Positions 29,069 through 37,873 are shown, counted from the stretch's first letter. The stretch is 64,000 bases of DNA from Bradyrhizobium sp. CB82 (GCF_029714405.1 NZ_CP121650.1:7507001-7571000); one strand, 5' to 3'. The notes: a model not told the origin generated them from the sequence alone. Translations and numbers: made by a program.

Positions 29069-29385
29069 CGTGATTTAGCTCCCGGCAAGAGCAGGTCTTC
29101 GACCGTGTCGCGAGGCACGATCGGATCGAGTTCCTTGCGCTTCATGCCGACCCTGTTGCCGCTTTCGATGAATTGGACGCCGTAGATGTAGAACCGCTGC
29201 AGGAAAGTTCCGATCGACACGACGTAGCCGACCTCGCCCTTCTTGGCCAGGATGTCGCCGATCTCTTTGCCGGCATAGGTGCCGTCATTGCGAATGGTGC
29301 GATTGGCCCGCACCTTCTCGCCAAAGTCGAAGACGGGTCCTGCCATCAGCTCGACGACGTCATCATCAGGAACACTGGTGCGCAT
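29065..29385 (-). CDS. nifZ: NifZ
   Basis: A 106-residue NifZ protein required for full MoFe-protein P-cluster maturation. The SH3-like core is PVFDFGEKVRANRTIRNDGT then GDILAKKGEVGYVVSIGTFL and YIYGVQFIESGNRVGMKRKE. Start chosen at MRTSVPDDD (29385) with AGGA upstream; the frame continues ten codons further. It overlaps the short nifZ by 4 bases, and lies about 120 bases after the TPR gene in the nifB operon. Confidence 0.9.
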   Translation of the reverse strand: MRTSVPDDDVVELMAGPVFDFGEKVRANRTIRNDGTYAGKEIGDILAKKGEVGYVVSIGTFLQRFYIYGVQFIESGNRVGMKRKELDPIVPRDTVEDLLLPGAKSR

Positions 29386-29504
29386 GCCGGGGTCCTCGTT
29401 CTGGTTCGAAGGCAAGTCGCGAACGCGCGACCTCGCGCGCTAGCCTGTATGGGTCGTCGACAAGGTTCATAAGGTCCAGTCCGTTTTGCGCCGCGCCGAT
29501 GTTG

Positions 29505-30035
29505 TCAGTCATCGTCTTGACCCATGTGTTCAAGCACACGTAGGAGAACCTTGGCACCGATCTTATCAGTGGGATCGAGCTCCAGTAGCTTTTGGATGGC
29601 TATCCGCCCTTCCTCGGTTCGACCGAGCCGCATTTGCAAATAGGCATATCCCTTCAGCGAGAATAGAAAGAAGCGCGGCAGAGTGTTTTCATAACAGCCG
29701 AATGCCGCGTCACCGGCACGGACAAGGCGCCAGTCCGACGAAAGATTGTTCACCTCGGCCGCCTTGATTATGCATCGCTGAGCGACCTCCAGCGCCTCGG
29801 CGAGACGCGCCTTGTAGAAATAGAAGCGAAAGAGGCCGATCAGCACTGCGGCGTGCTCTGGTGCGAGTGCCTCCGCCTGGCGCAAGTGGCCTTCGGCGAC
29901 CTCATCGAGATGATAGAAGAGGCTCGCCTCCCATAGGTGATGCTCGGCCTCGCTCGGCAGTCCGTGTCCGAGCAAAGTGCTGCTGAGGAGCGCCTCGTTG
30001 ATCTCCGATTGCGGGCTGAACAGAGCTTCTGGCAT
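29505..30035 (-). CDS. TPR-repeat protein of the nifB operon
   Basis: A 176-residue helical-repeat protein. Tetratricopeptide-like units are visible: AEHHLWEASLFYHLDEVAEG (about 29-48), HAAVLIGLFRFYFYKARLAEAL (about 61-82) and FFLFSLKGYAYLQMRLGRTE (about 121-140). Such proteins act as protein-protein adaptors; a specific nif role is not established. The start MPEALFSPQS at 30035 has AGGGG upstream. It lies 19 bases after the HesB-like gene. Confidence 0.72.
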   Translation of the reverse strand: MPEALFSPQSEINEALLSSTLLGHGLPSEAEHHLWEASLFYHLDEVAEGHLRQAEALAPEHAAVLIGLFRFYFYKARLAEALEVAQRCIIKAAEVNNLSSDWRLVRAGDAAFGCYENTLPRFFLFSLKGYAYLQMRLGRTEEGRIAIQKLLELDPTDKIGAKVLLRVLEHMGQDDD

Positions 30036-30054
30036 CGTTGGCAGCCCCTTACAA

Positions 30055-30357
30055 TCAATAGTGGCGGTTGGAGACTTGCTTGTGATCCTGCAATACGAAC
30101 CCGGTTCGCTTCGGCCCATCTGGCAAGTCAATCGTCGCACTGTCGCACAGCTGCGAGCTCTCCCGGAGCGGCTCGACGCGATCGTTCTCGACCTTGGCAT
30201 CAAGGCCCCACGGCTCTTCTATCAGGCTCACTCCACAGGCAAGTCCTGAACATCCGCCCGGGCTAATCGCCAGGCAAAGGTCGCAGCCGGAGCGTCTGTC
30301 AGACCGGAGCATCAAGCGGGCAATTCGTCGCACCGCTCCTATATTCCTAACGTTCAT
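30055..30357 (-). CDS. HesB/IscA-like protein with degenerate C-terminal cysteines
   Basis: A 100-residue A-type Fe-S carrier homologue that starts MNVRNIGAVRRIARLMLRSD after GGAGGACAGGAC. The first conserved Cys is present in SPGGCSGLACGV (about residues 33-44), but the C-terminal CxC of IscA/HesB (CSCG) is missing: the protein ends FVLQDHKQVSNRHY. It may bind a cluster differently or be a scaffold partner for NifB. It lies 14 bases after fdxN and 19 before the TPR gene, so it belongs to the nifB operon. The complete A-type carrier of this window is at 35095-35415. Confidence 0.75.
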   Translation of the reverse strand: MNVRNIGAVRRIARLMLRSDRRSGCDLCLAISPGGCSGLACGVSLIEEPWGLDAKVENDRVEPLRESSQLCDSATIDLPDGPKRTGFVLQDHKQVSNRHY

Positions 30358-30371
30358 GTCCTGTCCTCCGC

Positions 30372-30596
30372 TCAAGCGGGCTCCTGGTAGCGCGCAAGCG
30401 AGGTGTCGATGACACAGGTGTTGTCGACTGGGCAGACCGCCACGCATTGCGGCTCGTCAAAATGGCCGATGCATTCGGTACATTTCTTGGGATCAATCAC
30501 AAACGTTCCGCCCTTCTCCGCGATCGCGACGTTGGGGCATTCTGGCTCGCAGGCCGAACAGCCTGTGCACTGAGAGGCGATGATCTTGAACGGCAT
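30372..30596 (-). CDS. fdxN: FdxN, 2[4Fe-4S] ferredoxin
   Basis: A 74-residue bacterial-type ferredoxin located next to nifB, where fdxN is found in rhizobia and is needed for nitrogen fixation. Cluster ligands are [13 protein letters not shown] (residues 10-22) and [18 protein letters not shown] (about 39-56); the long loop in the second motif is typical of FdxN. It likely supplies electrons to nitrogenase reductase or NifB. It begins 14 bases after nifB. Confidence 0.93.
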   Translation of the reverse strand: MPFKIIASQCTGCSACEPECPNVAIAEKGGTFVIDPKKCTECIGHFDEPQCVAVCPVDNTCVIDTSLARYQEPA

Positions 30597-30610
30597 TGGT
30601 TTTTCTCATC

Positions 30611-32155
30611 TCACGCCGCGGAAGTCAGGGCCCGCGGGCGGATCGCAGCATCACCACGTTCTTCATGTTGGATCGTGCCGCTGTTGACCCTGTCGAGATA
30701 GGCCTCGAACCAGGCGATCGTTGCCTTATCGATTGGCTCATGAGCGTACTGATCGACCGGCTCGACGCCGGCTTTGATCAACTCGGCCCTGGGGCGGCCG
30801 CCAATCTTGGCGATGAACACCGCATGGCAATCGCTAATAGCCCCGATGATGGTCGCAAGGCATCCTTCCTCCGCATAGCCTCCCTGGCAGTACAGATCGA
30901 TGCGTCGATGGCCAACGAATTTGGCACCGCCGCTGGAGAGCTCATAGACCTGGAACTCCTTGGCATGCCCAAAGTGTTCGTTGATCAGGCCGGCTCCCTT
31001 GGTCGCGACCGCCACCAGCAGCTTAAGGTCGCTACCGTTATCTGCGCGTTTCGTAAGGTCGGCGCGCTCCGCAGCGGTCTTGGCGGCGCGCTCTTCCTCG
31101 ATTTTGGCCTGGTAGCCCTTGCGGCTCTCAACATCGTATTTGACATTCATCTCCATGATTTCTTCGGTGGTGAACTCCGCGCGACGGTCTTCGCCGAGGA
31201 GGCCGACCGCATCGGCCCGGCACTGACGGCAGTGGCGCATCATGCGCATCTCACCCTCGCAGCCATCCTGCAATGCCTTCAATTCCCGCGCGGTCGGGCC
31301 GCGCTGGCCATTCAAACCGAACACGGTGCCGTGTTCGGGTGAGGAAATCAAAGGCATGATATTGTGCAGGAAAGCACCGCGCGATTTCACAGCTTTGTTG
31401 ACCTCAAGGAGGTGCCGATCGTTTATCCCGGGGATCATGACGGAGTTGACCTTGCAGAGGACCCCGCGCGCAGCGAGCATTTCCAACCCCTGGAGCTGGC
31501 GATCGGTGAGGATCTTTGCAGCTTGGATGCCGGTATAGCGTTTGTGCTTGTAGAAGATCCAGGGATAGATCTTTGCGCCGATCACGGGGTCGATCATATT
31601 GATCGTGATCGTGACGTGGTCGACATTGAATTTTGTGATGGTGTCGATATGATCGGGTAATGCCAGACCGTTCGTTGACAGGCACAGCTTGAGATCGGGC
31701 GCGGCCCCTCGGACGAGCTCGAACGTCTTGAAGGTCTTTTCGGGGTTGGCGAGGGGATCGCCAGGACCGGCGATGCCGAGCACGGTCATTTGCGGAATCG
31801 TGGAAGCGACCGCCACGACCTTCTTAGCGGCCTGTTCTGGCGTCAGCCTCTCGCTGACCACGCCGGGACGCGATTCATTAGCACAGTCATATTTTCGGTT
31901 GCAGTAGTTGCACTTGATATTGCAGGCCGGAGCGACCGCGACATGCATGCGCGCATAGTGATGATGCGCCTCCTCACTGTAACAGGGGTGGTTTTTCACC
32001 TTCTCCCATGTCTCGGCTGGCAGATCGTTGCGGCTCGCCTGCGAGCCGCAGCCAGCCCTGCCGCTGCCGCAGCCCTTTTTCTCGGCAATCATCTTCGTGA
32101 TTTCGCCGATCTCAATAGCGCTGCTCGATGCTTCCTGTTGCGTTGGAGCATCCAT
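30611..32155 (-). CDS. nifB: NifB, radical-SAM FeMo-co core synthase
   Basis: NifB makes NifB-co (8Fe-9S-C), the precursor of FeMo-co. Start [10 protein letters not shown] at 32155: upstream codons lie within the sigma-54 promoter, so the longer frame is excluded. The protein is 514 residues. The radical SAM motif is [15 protein letters not shown] (about residues 76-90), preceded by [20 protein letters not shown] CxxC-type cluster site appears in [18 protein letters not shown] (about 303-320), and a NifX-like C-terminal domain (about 375-490) begins [20 protein letters not shown]. Confidence 0.97.
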   Translation of the reverse strand: MDAPTQQEASSSAIEIGEITKMIAEKKGCGSGRAGCGSQASRNDLPAETWEKVKNHPCYSEEAHHHYARMHVAVAPACNIKCNYCNRKYDCANESRPGVVSERLTPEQAAKKVVAVASTIPQMTVLGIAGPGDPLANPEKTFKTFELVRGAAPDLKLCLSTNGLALPDHIDTITKFNVDHVTITINMIDPVIGAKIYPWIFYKHKRYTGIQAAKILTDRQLQGLEMLAARGVLCKVNSVMIPGINDRHLLEVNKAVKSRGAFLHNIMPLISSPEHGTVFGLNGQRGPTARELKALQDGCEGEMRMMRHCRQCRADAVGLLGEDRRAEFTTEEIMEMNVKYDVESRKGYQAKIEEERAAKTAAERADLTKRADNGSDLKLLVAVATKGAGLINEHFGHAKEFQVYELSSGGAKFVGHRRIDLYCQGGYAEEGCLATIIGAISDCHAVFIAKIGGRPRAELIKAGVEPVDQYAHEPIDKATIAWFEAYLDRVNSGTIQHEERGDAAIRPRALTSAA

Positions 32156-32205
32156 CGGCCCAGTTCTCCCTTCAGACCTGACAAGCTTCGTGTCTCCGGG
32201 TCTAA

Positions 32206-32220
32206 GCAACCGGCGTGCCA
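32206..32220 (-). promoter_or_regulatory. sigma-54 promoter of the nifB operon
   Basis: Minus-strand TGGCACG-CCGG-TTGC-T, perfect consensus, about 50 bases before the nifB start at 32155. A perfect NifA site is 75 bases upstream. Confidence 0.9.
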
Positions 32221-32294
32221 TGGCCGCGGCACGCGAGTTTTATTGGTCGCGTTCAATGAGTTACAAAACGCACGGATGTTGTGTTGCCGAGGTA

Positions 32295-32310
32295 TGTTGG
32301 AAAGACGACA
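32295..32310. promoter_or_regulatory. NifA upstream activator site of nifB
   Basis: TGT TGGAAAGACG ACA, a perfect TGT-N10-ACA site located between nifB and the end of the SIR2-like gene. Confidence 0.85.
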
Positions 32311-32465
32311 TGCCTTGTTGCTAAGACTGCACGCAGCGGCGCGTGAGCAGAGATGTTGATCTGTCACCCTCGTCCCTCTGATTTGCTGGAAGGATCGCTC
32401 ATTAGGTGGCGGCGATGCGGGGAGGAAAGTTCCCTTTCCGACTGCCGCAAAATCGACTGCGTCCG

Positions 32466-33332
32466 CTAACTGGTCTGGAGGATCTCGACGGTATGGGCGA
32501 GCGGAATTGCGAGCGGCCTCACGCCCTGCTCGAGCAGAAAGCGGCGCTCGTTCTTGGAGAGCGTGTCGGGCTCGATCACCGCGTAGTGTACATCGCAAGA
32601 GCGCTTTAACACCTGTCGCGCATAGGTACGCAGAAGCTGATCGTTAAAGCGGCAACCAAGAAATAGGAAGCTGCGGCCGGTGCGGCGATCCCTGACCTCG
32701 TCCGGAATCGGCGTCTGTATGTCGATTTCGGTTAGCACCTCAACATAGTCGGCATCGGAGACAAGGAAATTCTTGGCCGGGGCGACGCCGCCGTGTGGCT
32801 TGTAAAGGATCGTTTTCCACCCTCTTGCCGAAGAGCAGTCGACTTCAGTGCCTGCTGCATCATAGTAGCGGTACCAACGCTGCTCACCAAGACCGGCGCG
32901 AGTGATGCCCTGGACCTCGCCCCAATTGCTGCGTCCAGTCAGGGCGTTTCTCATCGCGCCATCGTACCAGCTATCGACGATCAGCGGCAGCGGCAGCCTT
33001 GCGAGATGCCGCTGTAGCTGCGCCGGTTCGACCTGCGCGCTAAAGGCGTCCGCCATCATCGCTGTCAGGGTGGTGCGGTGCCTCGTGGTCTCAATGTGCT
33101 GTGCACAGGCCCAGGCGTTCCCTCTCGTGCGTCTTGGCAACGCCAGCCTGCTGCCGAAGAATGCCGCTAGATCCTCGAAACTTATCGGTACACTCGCGTT
33201 CGACAACTCCGCTAGGCCGGGTCCAAGATAGGGAACAACTTTGCCGTGACGAAGCTCCTCGGCAACCTTGCGGAGCATGGCTTCGGCCGCCGGCCGATTA
33301 ACGAACTCGATTGGTGGATTGAGCGCGTTCAT
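32466..33332 (-). CDS. SIR2-like domain protein in the nifUST operon
   Basis: A 288-residue protein resembling the SIR2_2 group of Rossmann-fold proteins. The N-terminus has ELRHGKVVPYLGPGLAELS (about residues 23-41), the nucleotide-binding start of SIR2-like domains, and later LPLIVDSWYDGAMRNAL and FLFLGCRFNDQLLRTYARQV (about 223-242), matching the GxS/Nxxxxxx motif region. Start ATG 33332 overlaps the nifT stop by 4 bases, so it is translated with nifT in a NifA-dependent operon. SIR2-like proteins hydrolyse NAD or act in defence; here the link to nitrogen fixation is unexplained. Confidence 0.75.
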   Translation of the reverse strand: MNALNPPIEFVNRPAAEAMLRKVAEELRHGKVVPYLGPGLAELSNASVPISFEDLAAFFGSRLALPRRTRGNAWACAQHIETTRHRTTLTAMMADAFSAQVEPAQLQRHLARLPLPLIVDSWYDGAMRNALTGRSNWGEVQGITRAGLGEQRWYRYYDAAGTEVDCSSARGWKTILYKPHGGVAPAKNFLVSDADYVEVLTEIDIQTPIPDEVRDRRTGRSFLFLGCRFNDQLLRTYARQVLKRSCDVHYAVIEPDTLSKNERRFLLEQGVRPLAIPLAHTVEILQTS

Positions 33333-33553
33333 GCCTCTTCGCGGTCGCCGCCACGCTTCCTTGCGTTGACTGTAATGGGCAAGGTTGTGTCGCTCGTCAT
33401 CGGCGGGAGATCGAGCACCCAGCCATTGGCGATTCTGATCCAGCCGCCCCACAGCGTCTCGTGCTCAGATTCAACAATCGGCTCTTCAAGATCCTTCTTG
33501 GGCACGTAAATCGAAAGACCGGCTTCAGGTGAACGACGAATAATGACCTTCAT
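33329..33553 (-). CDS. nifT: NifT/FixU family protein
   Basis: A 74-residue NifT/FixU protein, a small conserved nif-cluster product of unresolved function. It begins [20 protein letters not shown] and has the family's Trp-rich middle LWGGWIRIANGWVLDLP. It overlaps nifS by 4 bases upstream and the SIR2-like gene by 4 downstream, so all are translationally coupled. Confidence 0.92.
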   Translation of the reverse strand: MKVIIRRSPEAGLSIYVPKKDLEEPIVESEHETLWGGWIRIANGWVLDLPPMTSDTTLPITVNARKRGGDREEA

Positions 33554-34746
33554 TGGATAGACTCATTGAATCGAGAGATAGACCTTGCACGCTCCGGCAC
33601 CTCAGGTGATGCCCCTCTCAGCTTCGCAATGATCTTCCGGAGCATAACAAGGACACGATCGATCTCTTCGCTCGTGGTCTCACGAGACAATGAGAAGCGG
33701 ATCGCGCCGCGCAACAGGATCGACGGTACGTTCATTGCGCGCAGCACATGCGACGGCTCCATAGAGCCGGACCCACAGGCTGATCCTAAGGACACTGCAA
33801 CGCCGGCGCGATTCAAATGATGAGTGATTGCTTCACCTTCCAGATGTTCAAAGGCGATATTTGATGTGTTCGGAAGGCGGTTCTCTTGGTCGCCGAGCAC
33901 CACGCAATTGCCGAGTTCCAGGACGCCCTGCTCCAACCGATTGCGCAGCGCGGCTATTTTCATCCGCTCACGTCCGAGCTCCACAGCAACGAGCTCGGAA
34001 GCCTTACCGAGCCCGATGATGCCGGGCACATTCTCGGTGCCGGAGCGCCGGCGGCGCTCCTGGGGGCCGCCGAAGATCAGCCGCCTAAACTTGGTGTCTT
34101 TGCGCACATAGAGGGCGCCAATGCCTTTTGGACCATGCAGCTTGTGGCCGGAAAGTGACAGCATGTCGATCTCTGTCGTCTTCACGTCGATGGGGATTCG
34201 CCCCACGGCCTGCACCGCATCAGTGTGGAAAAGTGCGCCGACGGAGCGCGCCATCTTGGCGAGGACCTCGACCGGAAAGATTGTGCCGGTCTCATTGTTG
34301 GCCCACATGACGGAGGCAACCGCGGTACGCGGGGACAACGCGCGGCGATAGGCGTCAATGTCGAGTCGGCCGGCACAATCGACAGGAATCAGATGACACT
34401 TGTTGCCACGACGGCCGAGCTCGTCTGTAAGCGACAGCACGGCTGGATGTTCCACAGCTGTGGTGACAATCTCGTCCCGTTGCTCCTGCACGGCGAGCGC
34501 CGAGAGGATCGCGGTATTGTCAGATTCGGTACCGCCTGAGGTAAAAACGACCTCGTGATCAAAGGCGGAACCGATCAGCGCCTGCACACTCCTGCGGGCC
34601 TCTCTTATGCTTTCTGCGACCTGCCTGCCCACCGCATGTGCGGAGGAGGCATTGCCGAACTGCTCGGAGAAAAATGGCAGCATCGCCGCGACGACGGACG
34701 GATCCGTGCGTGTGGTCGCGTTATTGTCCAGATAGATCGGCCGCAC
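33550..34746 (-). CDS. nifS: NifS cysteine desulfurase
   Basis: NifS is the PLP enzyme that releases sulfur from cysteine for nitrogenase clusters. The 398 residues begin [19 protein letters not shown]. The PLP lysine lies in [20 protein letters not shown] (about residues 194-213), and the active-site Cys in [20 protein letters not shown] (about 319-338). It overlaps nifU by 26 bases at its start and nifT by 4 at its end. Confidence 0.96.
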   Translation of the reverse strand: MRPIYLDNNATTRTDPSVVAAMLPFFSEQFGNASSAHAVGRQVAESIREARRSVQALIGSAFDHEVVFTSGGTESDNTAILSALAVQEQRDEIVTTAVEHPAVLSLTDELGRRGNKCHLIPVDCAGRLDIDAYRRALSPRTAVASVMWANNETGTIFPVEVLAKMARSVGALFHTDAVQAVGRIPIDVKTTEIDMLSLSGHKLHGPKGIGALYVRKDTKFRRLIFGGPQERRRRSGTENVPGIIGLGKASELVAVELGRERMKIAALRNRLEQGVLELGNCVVLGDQENRLPNTSNIAFEHLEGEAITHHLNRAGVAVSLGSACGSGSMEPSHVLRAMNVPSILLRGAIRFSLSRETTSEEIDRVLVMLRKIIAKLRGASPEVPERARSISRFNESIQ

Positions 34747-35059
34747 GGTGGGTCTTCCTTAGTATCCCGTGTCCGGTTCTGGGAGATTTCGTGACCGGGA
34801 TCAGGCGGACAAATTCGCCTAGCCGCTCGATCAACCGCTCCTGGATACCTTCCAGGGTCACACTTGCGAGCTTGCAGAAGAGGCAGGCGCCTGTGAGCTT
34901 AACCATGATCTTGTTGCCATCGATGCCGATAAGCTCGCAATCTCCGCCGTCACGCTTCAGATTGGGCCGGATTTCGTCGAGCACGGCGCGGACGATCTGC
35001 TCCCGTCCGGAAGACTCTTTGGCGGCCGATTGTCTTGATTGTTGAGTCTCGACGAGCAT
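34721..35059 (-). CDS. nifU: NifU-type protein, C-terminal domain only
   Basis: NifU is the scaffold for Fe-S cluster assembly with NifS. This copy is 112 residues and contains only the C-terminal NFU domain: [20 protein letters not shown] (about 22-41) and [20 protein letters not shown] with its CxxC pair (about 55-74). The N-terminal IscU-like and central [2Fe-2S] domains of full-length NifU are missing, a known arrangement in several rhizobia. Its end overlaps nifS by 26 bases, and it follows iscN by 35 bases. Confidence 0.88.
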   Translation of the reverse strand: MLVETQQSRQSAAKESSGREQIVRAVLDEIRPNLKRDGGDCELIGIDGNKIMVKLTGACLFCKLASVTLEGIQERLIERLGEFVRLIPVTKSPRTGHGILRKTHRAADLSGQ

Positions 35060-35094
35060 TGTCCGTTCTCTGTCATCTTCTTCGCAAGTCGACC

Positions 35095-35415
35095 TTAGCT
35101 AAATGACTTGCCACATGAGCAGCTCGATTTTGCGTTGGGATTGTCAAAGGTGAAGCCGGAGCCCTCCAGCGCCACCACGAAATCGATCGTGGTTCCGGCG
35201 AGATGCTCGTGACTGTTGTAGTCGATAAACAGTTTGATGCCCCCTTTCTCGATCACGGTATCGTCGGGTTTCGGCGCCTGGGCAAGTCCCATGGTGTACT
35301 TGAACCCGGCGCAGCCGCCACCTTCGACCATTATCCGCAAGCCGCTCGCAGGCGGCGCGGCCGTAGAGATCGCGTTCTTCACCGCATTTTCCGCGCTCTC
35401 TGTCAGATTAATCAT
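35095..35415 (-). CDS. iscN: IscN/HesB A-type Fe-S carrier
   Basis: A 106-residue A-type carrier of the HesB/IscA family, the nif-associated protein called IscN in rhizobia. It starts [20 protein letters not shown]. All three ligands are present: Cys in [13 protein letters not shown] (about residues 33-45) and CSCGKSFS at the end. The start is fixed by the sigma-54 promoter at 35451-35465, which lies upstream and excludes the longer frame. It is the first gene of the iscN-nifU-nifS-nifT-SIR2 operon. Confidence 0.92.
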   Translation of the reverse strand: MINLTESAENAVKNAISTAAPPASGLRIMVEGGGCAGFKYTMGLAQAPKPDDTVIEKGGIKLFIDYNSHEHLAGTTIDFVVALEGSGFTFDNPNAKSSCSCGKSFS

Positions 35416-35450
35416 CGCTTTCCCTCTGCGCCAACTTGGCGATAATGTTG

Positions 35451-35465
35451 GCAAGTCCCATGCCA
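35451..35465 (-). promoter_or_regulatory. sigma-54 promoter of iscN-nifUST-SIR2
   Basis: Minus-strand TGGCATG-GGAC-TTGC-C, exact spacing, 36 bases before iscN. The NifA site at 35527-35542 is 62 bases from its -24 element. Confidence 0.85.
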
Positions 35466-35526
35466 ACAATCGCACTCCTGACAGCGCTTGGCTTTTGCCG
35501 ATCTGGCCTGTTCGCGTTGCGAGGCG

Positions 35527-35542
35527 TGTCGGGCTTGCGACA
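35527..35542. promoter_or_regulatory. Shared NifA upstream activator site
   Basis: TGT CGGGCTTGCG ACA, perfect NifA site between divergent sigma-54 promoters for iscN (62 bases away) and the plus-strand 196-residue gene (114 bases away). Confidence 0.85.
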
Positions 35543-35655
35543 CAAGGGTTTGCTGCTTGGGAAGAGATTGTCGCGATCTCTGCGCTGCCGGATACGCTTG
35601 TCTACTTAAGCACAGACGAACGATTGCCGTTGACTTTGCTGCAGGCGTTTGAAGC

Positions 35656-35670
35656 CGGCAAACAATTTGC
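35656..35670 (+). promoter_or_regulatory. sigma-54 promoter of the 196-residue protein gene
   Basis: Plus-strand CGGCAAA-CAAT-TTGC-A with exact -24/-12 spacing, 47 bases before the ATG at 35717. Confidence 0.7.
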
Positions 35671-35716
35671 ATAGGGAGCAACATCTGCACTGGCCGCATC
35701 GAATGAGGAGAATTTC

Positions 35717-36307
35717 ATGACGTCCATCGAAAACACCGTGCTTGGCCGGCTGGACAAGGAGGGCCGCTTGCTAAATGCGGTGCTTAAGGGTGAGACCACG
35801 AGGCCTGGCCGTTTCGGCTTCCGCGGCGATATCGCACTAAAATTCCAGGCTCAGGTTGCCGACGAGAAGCGTCCGCCCGACTATTCGGTCGAGCAGGTAT
35901 TGACTGTCGCAAACGAGGGAGAAACAGCGATCCCGGTCCTGGCCGGCTACCTGCATTCTTTTGCCTATCTTGCCGATGTCGCAAAAGTGCTGGACGGCGC
36001 ATTGAGCCAGAACGGTAGCTACTTCATGTTCTGCAACAACATCGATCTATCGGCGAAATACCGTACGAAGATCGGTGACATCACATTCCGCGTACTGCCT
36101 TGTGACGAATCAACAGTATGGAAGGAGATGATGGATCTCGCTGGAGTCGACAAGAACGACATCAAGAAGCTAAATACTGCCGGCAAGCTTGACTATCTGC
36201 TCGATGCTGCCAAGAACGTCGACGCACTTTACGATGAACTCTCCTACGACGAAGGTCTCGCCAAGATGAAGCCTGTGAAGAACCGCAACGAGAACCGTCC
36301 TGTCTAA
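35717..36307 (+). CDS. Unassigned 196-residue protein of the NifA regulon
   Basis: A well-formed 196-residue gene with GAGGAG six bases before its ATG. It begins MTSIENTVLGRLDKEGRLLN and continues with a soluble, mixed alpha/beta composition; two Cys occur in FMFCNNIDL and RVLPCDES (about residues 102 and 127). No signal or membrane segment. I do not recognise the family. It is divergent from iscN, has its own sigma-54 promoter, shares the NifA site, and is followed by a hairpin terminator, so it is probably a monocistronic nitrogen-fixation gene. Confidence 0.8.
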   Translation: MTSIENTVLGRLDKEGRLLNAVLKGETTRPGRFGFRGDIALKFQAQVADEKRPPDYSVEQVLTVANEGETAIPVLAGYLHSFAYLADVAKVLDGALSQNGSYFMFCNNIDLSAKYRTKIGDITFRVLPCDESTVWKEMMDLAGVDKNDIKKLNTAGKLDYLLDAAKNVDALYDELSYDEGLAKMKPVKNRNENRPV

Positions 36308-36324
36308 CGTATCGTGTCAGATTT

Positions 36325-36373
36325 CTCCACTGCTCTCGTGGTGCCAATCGAGCGGGGGTGACAGTGGAGTTTT
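36325..36373 (+). terminator. Hairpin terminator after the 196-residue gene
   Basis: CTCCACTG at 36325-36332 pairs with CAGTGGAG at 36362-36369, followed by TTTT; an inner CTCG/CGAG pair can extend the hairpin. It starts 17 bases after the stop codon at 36307. Confidence 0.6.
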
Positions 36374-36773
36374 CCGCTGGGCTAGAACAGCACATCGACA
36401 TTGTGAAACCTCCTTGCACGCAAGGTGCCCTGGTGCAAATTGCCGTTTTTCAATTCGTCACTCAAGACGGCTGGCTGGAGCGGCCCGATCACGACAATGC
36501 CCGTCCGCGTCCAGACTCCGCGATGTCGATATTTTTGTCGCGTCAAGGAAGGGAGTGCGAAGATGGGTGAAGCGCCGGTACACGTTCTGCTGGCCGCGAC
36601 TAGATTCAAGTTGCTGGCCTTAAGCAAGCCGTCCGACTTTGTCCTGTGGTCCCAGGCAGATTTCAAAAACGGATCTTCACCGCAGGCACCTCACGCCTTG
36701 GCGCGGATTATCGCGCGGTCAGACGGGACGACTACCCACCCAAGACTTCGACCGTGACGCGACTATCGGGATC
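36374..36773. other. Intergenic region, no gene recognised
   Basis: About 400 bases between the terminator and the next plus-strand gene. Overlapping short frames exist, none with both a ribosome binding site and protein-like composition. No sigma-54 element with correct spacing was found upstream of the next gene. Confidence 0.4.
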
Positions 36774-37130
36774 ATGGTCGCTATAACTGATCTTCTGCGT
36801 GGGAAACTGAATGAAATGGCAACTCTGATCAAGACCACTCAGGATGGCCGCAAGCTTGAGGTCGTCGGGCTCGCAATCATGCTTGGGGGCAGACTCGAGA
36901 CTGACGAGCTCATTGAAGTCAAGAATCATCCATATCGCCGAGCGATTCTGGCCGCAGTGCCCGAGGCCACCCACATGGCTGGCCGCGTCCCGCTGACGCG
37001 CGAGGAAGCGAAGCTCGTTGTCGCGGCTTTACATAAGGCCGAGGCCGATATGCTCGGCAGTCCTGCCGCTATCCACGAGCGGTTTCGCATTGCTGCGATG
37101 AGGAAGGCACATGAACAAGGGATCGAGTAG
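36774..37130 (+). CDS. Unassigned small protein near the nif ferredoxin
   Basis: A plus-strand gene of 118 codons from ATG 36774, or 105 codons from ATG 36816. From the second Met the protein looks well formed (MATLIKTTQDGRKLEVVGLA then ELIEVKNHPYRRAILAAVPE and EEAKLVVAALHKAEADMLGS), ending RKAHEQGIE. Soluble, no cysteine motif, family not recognised. It converges on the frxA-nifX end of the nifHDKENX operon, 239 bases away. Which start is used is uncertain; 36816 agrees better with the compact domain. Confidence 0.6.
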   Translation: MVAITDLLRGKLNEMATLIKTTQDGRKLEVVGLAIMLGGRLETDELIEVKNHPYRRAILAAVPEATHMAGRVPLTREEAKLVVAALHKAEADMLGSPAAIHERFRIAAMRKAHEQGIE

Positions 37131-37369
37131 CAAGAGTTGATCTGCCTTTTGGAATCTGACATCAATTACGCCAAGCGTCGAGTACTGAATCGCAGCGGAC
37201 CAGCCCCGCGATGGCGCAGAATCGTCCGCCTCCTCCTTGAATTTGGTGCAAGCCGAGCCGCCGGCAAAGGTGGAGCAATGTCGCTCGTACTCTCAAAGAA
37301 GCTTCCAGGCGTTCACAGGCTTGGGCCACCCCAGAAGACCCCTAAGAACGCCTCAAGCGATGATTGGAT

Positions 37370-37654
37370 TCAACTGGCTGGAGCGTGGGTCTGGCAGTTG
37401 GCCGGGCACACCCGTGCGCAGGCACCGCAGCCGATGCACGCTCCGTCATCATTGAGCACCATGACCTTCTTCTCGACCTCGTCATCATCGTCTTCGAGAT
37501 CGACCATTTCGCCGGCCTCGTTAATGCCCTTCAGCATCATGACCTGGCGCCCACACACCTTGTAGCAGCGGCCGCAGCCGATGCATTTCTTGGGATCGAT
37601 AGAAGTCAGATACTCGGGCTTCCAACTACGGCCGTCGCGGGTTGCAAATGACAT
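37370..37654 (-). CDS. frxA: Nif-specific ferredoxin III (FrxA/FdxB type)
   Basis: A 94-residue ferredoxin of the nif-specific type III family with two [4Fe-4S] motifs: CIGCGRCYKVC (about residues 24-34) and CIGCGACARVCP (about 73-84), separated by a long acidic insert (MVDLEDDDDEVEKK). It begins MSFATRDGRSWKPEYLTSID, typical of the family. It lies one base after the CCE_0567-like gene at the end of the nifHDKENX operon. Confidence 0.92.
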   Translation of the reverse strand: MSFATRDGRSWKPEYLTSIDPKKCIGCGRCYKVCGRQVMMLKGINEAGEMVDLEDDDDEVEKKVMVLNDDGACIGCGACARVCPANCQTHAPAS

Positions 37655-37655
37655 G

Positions 37656-37865
37656 TCAAGTCCCGTATACTTTTTCTTGCGCCTTGAGATCCTCGCGCTT
37701 GCGCTCTAGCTCGTCGAAGGCGTCGTGGACCTGTTGGGCAACGCTAAGGATCGAGGTCCAGTTGGCCGGCAGTCCCTCGGCTAGATCGTGGAGATCCATC
37801 TTTGCTTGAGTAGCCTTGACCGAGAGCTTCTTGATGTCGGCTTTCAGTGCTTCAAGATTGCTCAT
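37656..37865 (-). CDS. CCE_0567/DUF683 small protein
   Basis: A 69-residue helical protein matching the CCE_0567 (DUF683) family, usually encoded beside nifX and DUF269 genes. Sequence MSNLEALKADIKKLSVKATQ then AKMDLHDLAEGLPANWTSIL predicts a helical hairpin. The family has been described as metal-binding; its function in nitrogen fixation is unknown. Spacing is 8 bases from the DUF269 gene and 1 base to frxA. Confidence 0.88.
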   Translation of the reverse strand: MSNLEALKADIKKLSVKATQAKMDLHDLAEGLPANWTSILSVAQQVHDAFDELERKREDLKAQEKVYGT

Positions 37866-37873
37866 TTATCACC

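Noticed and set aside
32156..32221. Longer nifB start at 32221 ([10 protein letters not shown])
   Set aside because: The sigma-54 promoter lies at 32206-32220, so this codon is not transcribed; start moved to 32155.
35412..35699. Minus-strand frame of 95 codons overlapping the iscN start by 4 bases, with Cys-rich end CQECDCWHGTC
   Set aside because: It spans the iscN sigma-54 promoter and the NifA site, and has no ribosome binding site; the ATGA overlap is coincidental.
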